The notes beneath the pieces are model-generated. The model had not been told where the DNA came from and ran no database searches. It was given only the letters and a program-made list of their open reading frames with translations. A DNA stretch of 64,000 nucleotides from Oscheius tipulae (lineage: Eukaryota > Nematoda > Chromadorea > Rhabditida > Rhabditidae): contig JASJZH010000004.1 of the NCBI GenBank assembly GCA_037178975.1, forward strand, positions 3,038,001 to 3,102,000. The letters run 5' to 3'. The stretch's first letter is position 1. Every line of letters begins with the position of its first letter. Of the stretch, positions 56,038-64,000 are shown piece by piece. Both the position numbers and the translations under genes were made by a program.

Positions 56038-57790
56038 TTACACATCTCCAAAAATGTTAGCGAATGTCCTCTTCAACTGGCCCATTGTGTCATCGGCGAA
56101 ACTGTGCTGTGGGTGTCCATTTGAAGGAATCTGTCAGATCTTTTTCATTCAACCTACTTAAATGATAAACCTCTTCCTTGCTCTGTCCTCTGTCCAGAGG
56201 AGGCGGCGGTCTTTCAGAGGCTCTTGGCAGATGGTGAGAATGGTGTCTGACCCCGTTCTGTTCCCTGTGGACTTCCTGTTTTGGTGGTGGATGGAGCAGT
56301 GTCTTCAGCTGGGAACAGACGGCTCGACGATCGTCTTCCTGCGATTCTCCGAAGAAAGCTAAATACTCTTTGTAGTCACACACTCAACCAACTAACCAAT
56401 GATGTCATTGACATCGTGTACAAATTCTCTTCCCTCCTTGGATACCAAAATGTCGATCGAGCATACTTCCATTCTTCCAACATGATCGAAAATGGCTTTC
56501 AAGTACTGTTTGTGTCTCTCCGTTGTCGGAATCTGCTCCAAAACAGCCGATCCGACATTGCTCTTCCAGTTGCGACTGATCCCGCGTCTGATGAAACTCT
56601 TCCATTCGTGACCAATCTTCTGGACGTGAAGGTCATATTTTAGATCGACGTAGGGTTCTACTTCTACCTGAATTGTATATAGGTAACAGATGAACAGAAT
56701 AACAAGACTTCAGTATCGTCTTTGCTCATAATCTTGAGTATTCCCTCCAAGTCACTAAGCTCTTCATGACTGTTGACTCGGACCTTTCCAATCCCCTGAT
56801 AGCCTTCGTTAACGGAAATTACAATCGGGAAGCTCGTTGATGGATGCTGCAAATATCTCTCTCTCTGTTTTTGAGGCAAAAAAACGAACAAAATGGTGAA
56901 AGTGAGGGTAATGGATGGTCGGGAGGAAAGGGATTCGACTGCCATCCGAGAGTGTGATCTTTCTCAACTGCTTCTTCTGAAAACGAGGTCATCTCATCAA
57001 CTTCTTTTGCCTACCAAATTGGCTCGATCCATGAAGGCGACAGCCGAGGTGTGGCTATTGAGGAAAGGGATGTGAGCAGCCATCAGAGCCCGAAGAATAG
57101 TTTTCGCTTGAGTCGAGCGACTGGCTCCCGGTCCGACAAACACTGCATTTGGAATAAATGAGCTATAAATTAGAGTATGAGACAGCTTGACCGATTAATC
57201 TACTGATCGTCTTTTCCGTGCTGGCGAACTTCAATGGTACAACTGTGTTCCGTACAGATCAAATCGAGTTCCGGGAAGTCCGCCTATAGGTAGTCTTGTG
57301 TGCCAAATGTACTAAACTACCTGTTCCACACGGATTGGGGCATCATCCGGGTTCCGAAAGTACTTGCTCCAATCGACCAAAAAACTGTCGATAACGAGGA
57401 GAATCTTGGCATCGGGTGGAAGTGGAGGCGCCGCTCGACTGCGATCTTGAAGACTGCGCTCCAAAGCCGCCGCCAACGATTCGCCCGTTCTAGCTGGTGA
57501 CGTTGGAGCGCTGAACAATTTAGATTAGGCAGAATATAAACAGACCTTATGGTGCTAGACACTTTGTTGGCAATTGCTGTAAATGAAAATGGCGAGGTTG
57601 AAGATGGCTGGGAGGGATCCTCGAAAGGAGCATCACCCTCGTCCTCTTGGAAGGAGAACTTTCTCTTGAAGAAGTTCATACTGCCCTCTCTGGAAAGAGA
57701 AACATAACGGGGAGAATTGCCGGCGGACATGACAGATTGTCCCAACGAGACTCTATTGATGGGATTAAGACTACCTGGCCATCGATACAT
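56038..57790 (-). CDS. Synapsin
   Basis: A synaptic-vesicle-associated phosphoprotein with an ATP-grasp-like C domain. The start at 57790 gives MYRWPGSLNPINRVSLGQSV; MNFFKRKFSFQEDEGD then resembles the phosphorylatable A domain (basic residues before Ser). The C domain begins KILLVIDSFLVDWSKYFRNP and includes VVKMGH-like SFPIVISVNEGYQGIGKVRV, then VEPYVDLKYDLHVQKIGHEW. It continues with RGISRNWKSNVGSAVLEQIP and VCSIDILVSKEGREFVHDVN. A Pro/His-rich linker and a 40-bp intron lead to a short domain E (MGQLKRTFANIFGDV), matching the family R-K-S-F-A-S-L-F end. TAA is at 56038-56040. Other introns are 40-60 bp. An alternative start lies 60 bases upstream. Confidence 0.88.
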
Positions 57791-58259
57791 AGCTAATGGG
57801 AGAAAAGGGTGAGATAATCCAACTAACAGGAGAGACAGCTGTCTTTCCAATTGTGTCTAATGGCGGCAGAGAGCCAATCTTTTGCTCCAAATTGGCTTAT
57901 GGCCTAGGCGGCTCTTGATTATCTCCTTCTGATGAGGGAGCACTCTCTCGAGGGAATAGTCCAAAAAGAGTACCTGTAGATATCAATAAAGGAGGTCGAA
58001 GAGGAGAGGATGCGTCGCGGCTGGGTATTCATTTTCACCCCCAAATGGACCTAATCGAAATTGTGCTTGGAGAAGAAGGTTAAACATACGAAAGGAAAAC
58101 GGGAATGAAAAAAGGTCGGGAGCTCCCACCCTCAACCGAATACGTGTAAGCCCCACACAACCATATCGATCAACTCTCCTCGGAGACTCTCAAAATTAGC
58201 GGAGGACAAGCTTTATTTGATTGCGATCTAATAGTTGTTTCTTTGAAATATGCTAACTT
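57791..58259. other. Divergent region between synapsin and an orphan gene
   Basis: About 470 bp upstream of both synapsin (minus strand) and the orphan membrane-protein gene (plus strand). No coding frame is supported. An acceptor (TTCTCCCATTAG) ends at 57793, two bases before the synapsin ATG. Confidence 0.4.
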
Positions 58260-58954
58260 ATGAGCAAAAAAAAAATTGTTCGACTATGCGCCTGTTGCTG
58301 CTTCTACCTTTTGTCTGCCATTTTCAATCTCGGCTTTGAGCTCTATGCTAACGAGAAGTCGACTCTATTCTACGACGAACGGATAACAATCGAGACGGAT
58401 GTCGACTTCTTTTTCTTGTCAGACTGTCAACAGGTACTCTCTACTTTTAAGTCAATAATCAAATGTTCAGACGGGAGACAGGAACCATACGGTAGTCGTC
58501 TGCGATCCCAAGAGTCACAGCGATCTGAAAATGTTCAACTTGGAGAAGCTTCTTCGAGCTTTGCTCCAGTGAGTTTCATCCTTCTCCCTGTTCTCTAATT
58601 GCATTTAGACACGCTCGACTGGCACAATGTTCGGAGGAGATTGTGAGGACGACAATCGAAGGAGATGTGAGAGTCAAGTCGAAATGCGAGCCGTACAGAC
58701 GCAGTTGGAAGCATTCCGAAAGATTCTACCTCATCTGTGGGGAAAAACTTCCTTCGAAGCCACTTCTTCTCATAGTCAGCGGCCAATTCAAAGAACCTTC
58801 ACTAGGACATCGTCTCAATGGCGCCTACTACGGATGGTCTACGGCTGTCATTCTCCTCTCCGTGGTGTCTTCTTTGTTTTCTCATGTGAACAAGAGTTCA
58901 GATACTACTAACAGTGATGATTGTCAAGAGCTGTATCAGGTATCGTTCCAATAA
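58260..58954 (+). CDS. Orphan type I membrane protein with Cys-containing ectodomain
   Basis: MSKKKIVRLCACCCFYLLSA begins a signal peptide. The ectodomain has NEKSTLFYDERITIETDVDF, a first intron after DCQQ, then TGDRNHTVVVCDPKSHSDLK and FNLEKLLRALLQ. After a second intron come HARLAQCSEEIVRTTIEGDV and KCEPYRRSWKHSERFYLICG. One hydrophobic span (YYGWSTAVILLSVVSSLFSH) is followed by a short tail. About six Cys lie in the ectodomain. The 3' end is uncertain: reading straight on gives a stop at 58952-58954. A short alternative intron after LFSH would instead yield a longer Asn/Thr-rich tail ending near 59,050. I do not recognise the family. Phafin follows about 300 bp downstream on the same strand. 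Confidence 0.55.
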
Positions 58955-59250
58955 GAAGCTAGCCGTCTCCTATTCCGCCGAAACCCATGCCACTGCCAAC
59001 AACAGTCTCAACCCAACAACCAACAATGACAGCTGCCACAACGACACATGAAGGCTTCTCCCAGTACAAAACGGGAAGACGATCAAAGAAGAATAAAAAT
59101 TACCAAGTGTGTCTGGTTCTTTTTACGTATTTCCGCGCACCCTTTGCGCAAAACCGTGCACCCGCGTTGACCCTGCATTGCTCATCGCTGTCCAGCAGGT
59201 TCTAGGCTCTATCAGCTGTTTCTATTCCGGTCTACCAAACAACAATACTC

Positions 59251-60252
59251 ATGGTGGATCGTCTAGGTAGTTTTTATGTCATCTTTTCCTTAGTTTCAGC
59301 TAGTTTCAGTGAACAGTCAAGTGAATTCTCGGAGATTACTGCATGTCGAGCAATGTTTTGGAAAGGGAGGTATGCCGTTGAACGTCTTTGGGAGAGTCCT
59401 GGTCGGAGAGGGAGTCTTAGTCAAAATGTGCAGGTAGTCTATTTTCAATATTTTACTAAGCAAACCTCAGAAAGAAACCGAAGCAGAGGCAGTTTTTCCT
59501 GTTCAATGACTACCTCGTCTACGGGAACATAGTCATCTCGAAGAAGCGATACAACAAACAGAGGGCCATCCCGTTAGAGAACGTGAAATTGGCGAATGTG
59601 CAAGATGAGGGCGCTCTGAAGAACGGATGGATCATCAAGACCCCGCAGAAATCCTTCGCAGTTTACGCAGCCACCCCGACGGAGAAACAAGAGTGGATGA
59701 TTCATATTGAGAGATCCGTGGCCGAACTTCTTGAGAAAGGTATCAGTTTTTCATTTTCTATTCTATCAACATTTCGGGTTCAGGGAAAAGATCTGCGACT
59801 GAACATGCTCCGGTGTGGGTCCCAGACGGCGAGGCTTCTGTGTGTATGGCGTGTAAAAAGACCCAGTTCACCCTCGTTCAGCGAAGGGTACCTTTTGTTT
59901 TGAAATTTTCTTATCTAATTACTTCCAGCATCACTGTAGAGCCTGCGGATCGTGTGTTTGTGGCAACTGCTCTACCCATAGCTTCAAAATAGACGCACAG
60001 AAGAAGAAACCCGTTCGTGTCTGTGATCAGGTTTGTACTTTTTCCAAAAACTCACCCTTCTTTAGTGTTATGATGATTTGAATAAAGCCAAGTCGGATGG
60101 ACAGGGAGTTCTGACACATCCAGTCGAAACTCTTCAAGAAAACACGGATTCGTCTTCGGATTCTGAGGAGGAAGAAGGGAAAGAGGACAGCAAGGTTTGC
60201 GATTCAGTTGTCTATCCAATGCTCACTTCAGCCAACTTTCTACCGCGAGTAG
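59251..60252 (+). CDS. PLEKHF2: Phafin (PLEKHF) PH and FYVE domain protein
   Basis: An endosomal phosphoinositide-binding adaptor. MVDRL joins through an intron to VNSQVNSRRLLHVEQCFGKG and GMPLNVFGRVLVGEGVLVKM, matching the Phafin N-terminus. The PH domain holds CRKKPKQRQFFLFNDYLVYG, then AIPLENVKLANVQDEGALKN and GWIIKTPQKSFAVYAATPTE. The FYVE domain begins WVPDGEASVCMACKKTQFTL, with the basic motif RRHHCRACG, then CVCGNCS and PVRVCDQCYDD. The eight zinc ligands are present. The tail is acidic (DSSSDSEEEEGKEDSK); a last intron joins to PTFYRE with TAG 60250-60252. The length of about 265 residues fits the family. Orthology to PLEKHF1 or PLEKHF2 cannot be separated; the symbol is given for the closest-looking member. 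Confidence 0.88.
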
Positions 60253-60461
60253 TCCTCCGACTCGGTAAACAGATTGTTTGTACATCCAGTGACCATTGGG
60301 CATACTCTTTCAGCAAACTCGATCAGTTTCCTCTCCACTAATCAAATGTGATGAATTCTTGTGATCATAAATAGTTTTTGAGCGATATCATATTTTCTTC
60401 TTAACGGGGATTCCCCTGTTGCTTCCCCCCTTTCGATCTCTTCAACGTCATTCTTATCCAG

Positions 60462-63400
60462 ATGGAAATCCCGCCGTTGTCCTTGGATCCAGAGGACGTG
60501 ACTTACAGTTACAAGGCACCAAACGACCCCTCACTTTGGTTCGCTTCTTCTGAGAAAAGGAAAGAGACCAGTTCAGGGGTCCATATTGTTATTCCTGCAT
60601 GGAACGATGGTACAGTGTGGACTATTTCAGCAGCGAGACCCCAATTTTCATACATGCCGAGCAGTATGCTGTACCGTTCGGACTTGGTAGACTACCTTAT
60701 GTATGGTTCTAAGGAAGGTTCAGACCAATTGATTGAAACAAACGGACCACTGCACCCATTCACTTTTGGGCGACTTGAGGAGCCTGTCCGTGTGATCTGT
60801 TGTACTTACGAGAATTGTCGAAAAGATCGATCTGTCAGTCGAGGCACCTTTGTGGATGCACACAATCAATCGGAGACAGAAGAGGGCACATCAGAGTCCA
60901 TCCAAGAGTATCCTTTGCTGACCAGATGGACCCCTCGAGCACACGATACAACACTCAATCTTACAGGTAAACTCATGTATTTGAACAGTAACACTCCTTT
61001 AGAACAAGAATTTCAAAGGCTAAACAAGATGTTGGGGAGAATGTCCGAGACGAACCTGGAGAAACTGAACCAGAACTTCAAGTCAAACAATCTGCCAGAG
61101 AATTGTGACTGGTGTGGGGACCAGTTGTCCACCATCAGTGACATTATCTTCCATATTATATCCACAGGTCATCGTCAAGAAGTATGCTCATTAGTTTCAT
61201 CAATATATGTATTTTTAAGTTACTGAAAAGGACTTCCGTGTCAATAAAAGATGTCTATCTCTACGTGAATATGCAAAGAGCAGCAGCCAGATGGAGCTTA
61301 TCCTCCCGAATCCCTTTCCTCGAGGGTCAACTGAACGCAAAACAGCCCATGCAAGGTTTGATTTTCGGTGTTGTTTCGACAATAATCCATAATCCATTTC
61401 CAGAAGAAGAAGTTCTGTCGATCCAAACGGAACTTAACTGCTGGCTGGTAAGCTCTCAGATGATCGTCTATAGTCTATGCAATATTCTCAAACGATGTCG
61501 TCTCCTCGAGAGATGTGAAGTTTGCGTTGTTGAGCTGCAACCGAATCTTGTGCAGCAGTTACATCACGCTCTCGAGCGGGGTCACATCAAGGCTGTAAGT
61601 TTTTCTTCGACTGCCATATAAACAACCTATAGGTATACAAAAATGGACTGATCTTTTCCAAAGAAACGGACCTGGTACCTTTGGTGCAGTACTTGCTCCA
61701 AGCTCGGAACCTCTGGAACGTCACTATAACTTCGGAAAATGTTGACAAATATCTTAGCTTATTCGACGAGAAAGTCAGTCCGAAGGACAATTTGAGGAAT
61801 GTGGATCTGGAGAGTATTCTGGGTATGAAGAGCTGTTTTCAGGGCTATACAACTGTTCAGGTGGACAGGGAAGATCTCGTTTTATAGAAGACCAAGGAGA
61901 ATTGAAGACGTGGACGTTCTTCGAAGGTCGGAAAAACTGCAAATTTCCATTGACCAGTAGGTTTCAATTGTTCCGGTACATCACAGTATGGTTCCAGAAA
62001 AACAATGCCTGGAGAATGTACTGTCAATCCACAATTGGTTCAAAGACTACGTGGAAAGAGATAACAACTGTATCGAAGAGTTCTCCCGAATCGGACCGGA
62101 CTCGGTCTTTTGTGAGATCTGTGCCAAGCAGGCGGTGAATGGAAATGATCGACTCCGAGTCATGAAACATGCTCTCTCCAGAAACCACATCAGCAAGGTG
62201 ATCCTTCTACTGAATCTGTTGATCTTTGCCATTCAGATATACGCAGCAGGACAGAGATTTTGCAAGGAACAGGATCTACTTCCGTTGGCCAGACTGTACT
62301 TGAGAACGAAAAACAAGCTACCGCGAGAACTGAATCTGGACAATCTTTTCTATTACTTGGAGTTGGCCAGGAACAATAAGGGAGCAGTTGATATCCCGTG
62401 TACTGTTGAAGAGCCAGAAGACCTTTTTGACTCCGTGAGTACAGAAGACGACTACGAAACACCTTTATCGACAAAAGCTGCCACTCCTGAGCCATATAGC
62501 GAAGTGGTAGCTGAAGCGCCGTGTTGTTCAAACCAAGCAAATCCATCCACCCCCGTACCAAGCTTGCCGAGTTCCTGCGGAACTATAGAAGAAGTTTATC
62601 TGCCGGAAGAGGAAGCTGTAAGAGGTTTGTTTCTCCATAGCTTTCATTATTTGTATGGCTTAGAAAGGGCTGTAGAAATCGATGAAGAGACGTCTATTAA
62701 CCTGTCGCAAAACGCTTTCGTTAGCCTGGAGGCGAATGTCTTGAAAAGAGACAGAAATGAAACGACTGTGAGATACAACGCTCGTCAGGAGTCGGTAGAA
62801 TCCTCGTCCGCGAGCAGTTCTTTCGAAAGACTCGAGTTTCCAGAGACACAACGCCCCGCACGACGTACAAGTACTTTTTTACTCTTCTAAAACGATAATG
62901 TGTTTTAGAAATTGCTATAGAAGCCACTTCGGTAGAGTCCTGTTCGTCCGTTCTCGAAGCAATGGAGCCTGTGATCGAGCCTGGACTATCCAAAGAGACA
63001 GATCATTCGGATTGTGATCTGTCTCCGTCGGCTGTGACTGTCTCTCATATGCACTTTTTCTCTACCGAACAAGATATTCTCACAAGTACTGTCTCTTTTG
63101 ATTTCAATGCAAAACCGAATTTAGCCAAGGAACTGTCGACTGTCTCTTCTCTGGTCTACAAGGCAGCTCAGAAAGGAAGGAAATGTTTCAGGTCAACCTA
63201 CGCTGGTCTCAAGCTCATCTGCACACCTGTAAGTGTTTTTCTATCTACTCCAAATATTTTTTCCAGACCTGTTACGTCTGCGGGTTTCAAGCGATGTGCT
63301 GTTGCGAGTACACTCTCCACGTATTCAGTCCAACGCACATCAATCTGCTCAACATTGTAAGTAGAGACGAAAAGATAGTGATTGCTTCAGATACAAACCC

Positions 63401-64000
63401 CAGTTTCTCGGACATCGTTCAATTTCTGGCTAGGGCAGTTGGCGGAACTTCGAGCCCAGTCCCCACATCCTTTCATTGCACTTGAACTTGAACTTTCGGG
63501 GCCACCTGTCTTGAAGAACAAGCTTCATGTGGCTCCCAAGTTGTCGCTCTCCGACATCCCGCGAATTTCTCACCCGCCTGTCTCCTGTCGGTTGGGGTCC
63601 ACTCCGACCACCTTGGTCTTTATGAATGGCAACTCTCCGTCCAATGATCTTCCCATTGAAGGTTTCTTTCCATCCCTTTCCTTCTTTATATTTCTTTTAG
63701 GTAATACACTGTCTCTTCTGACGCGAGTGATTACTGTCCACTACTCCAACCAGTGCTTCCAGCCATCGAAGGGTTGTCCTTTCATTCGACACTACTGTCC
63801 ATCCGTAACTGTTATTTATTTCTAAAGTTTAGTCACTTTACAGATTTGTCGTGTATGTTCCTACAAATCCAGCTGTGCATGTCGTTATATTCTTCATCTC
63901 TTCGGTGCTCAACATGTTGACGCTCTCAAAAGAGTCTGCTTCTTCTTTTTATTTACGTACAAGTTTCTTCAGATCTTTATCAAGATCACTCTGTCTGACA
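60462..64000 (+). CDS. Long protein with repeated U1-like (C2-H-x5-H) zinc fingers, 3' end off window
   Basis: MEIPPLSLDPEDVTYSYKAP starts a long multi-exon protein that continues past the right edge. Five finger-like units share C-x2-C-x(12-15)-H-x5-H. They are CDWCGDQ...HIISTGH (near 61,110), CEVCVVE...HALERGH (61,517), CEICAKQ...HALSRNH (62,115), CYVCGFQ...HVFSPTH (63,270) and CRVCSYK...HLFGAQH (63,845). The H-x5-H spacing is that of U1/matrin-type fingers. The segments after fingers 2 and 3 are also alike (ETDLVPLVQYLLQARN and EQDLLPLARLYLRTKN), so the unit is a finger plus a helical ~45-residue spacer. Between fingers 3 and 4 lies a Ser/Glu-rich stretch. RNA or DNA binding is inferred. 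ATCCAG abuts the ATG. I do not recognise a named orthologue. Confidence 0.65.

Overview
The window looks like a compact animal genome. Coding exons are broken by very short GT-AG introns, mostly 35-50 bp. Genes lie close together on both strands, and the contents are animal-specific: an innexin, a plasma-membrane Ca2+ ATPase, synapsin, a peptide GPCR, a NocA/Elbow-type zinc-finger factor and an Olig-type bHLH. The innexin rules out a vertebrate. Several features lean towards a nematode or another small ecdysozoan: splice-acceptor sequences directly in front of many start codons (as in spliced-leader trans-splicing), an intronless tyrosine phosphatase, and closely spaced same-strand gene pairs. 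I cannot name the species. Exon joins were made by eye from GT-AG sites, frame and family similarity, so gene ends are approximate.

Left part (1-19,400): the 3' end of WDR46/UTP7, an innexin, ribosomal protein S25, NCKAP1 (WAVE complex), a ~240-bp foldback repeat, an FMRFamide-receptor-like GPCR, a gene-poor stretch, a small secreted Lys/Ser/Thr-rich protein, a nucleotide-diphospho-sugar transferase-like membrane enzyme, a Cys-pair coiled-coil protein, and the closely spaced pair SDE2 and RSL1D1 (spliceosome/replication-stress factor and nucleolar ribosome-biogenesis factor).

Middle (19,700-47,500): a PMCA-type calcium pump on the minus strand, with two alternative calmodulin-binding 3' exons and two in-frame cassette exons at the position of vertebrate splice site A. 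A 4.5-kb gene-free stretch follows, then an SSUH2-like protein with DnaJ-type Cys repeats, an intronless PTP, an unrecognised polytopic membrane protein, a selenium-binding-protein/methanethiol oxidase, an acidic protein with four tandem BEN-like repeats, a secreted EGF-containing protein in head-to-head contact with a two-LIM-domain protein, and a Lys/Glu-rich PHD-finger protein.

Right part (47,500-64,000): a NocA/Elbow (TLP-1-like) zinc-finger gene and an Olig-family bHLH gene are separated and flanked by 3-4 kb of non-coding DNA, the likely cis-regulatory land of developmental regulators. Then come synapsin, an orphan single-pass membrane protein, a Phafin-type PH+FYVE protein, and a long protein with repeated U1-like (C2-H-x5-H) zinc fingers that runs off the right edge.

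The least-described items are the tandem BEN-like protein, the multi-U1-finger protein and the alternative exon sets of the calcium pump.
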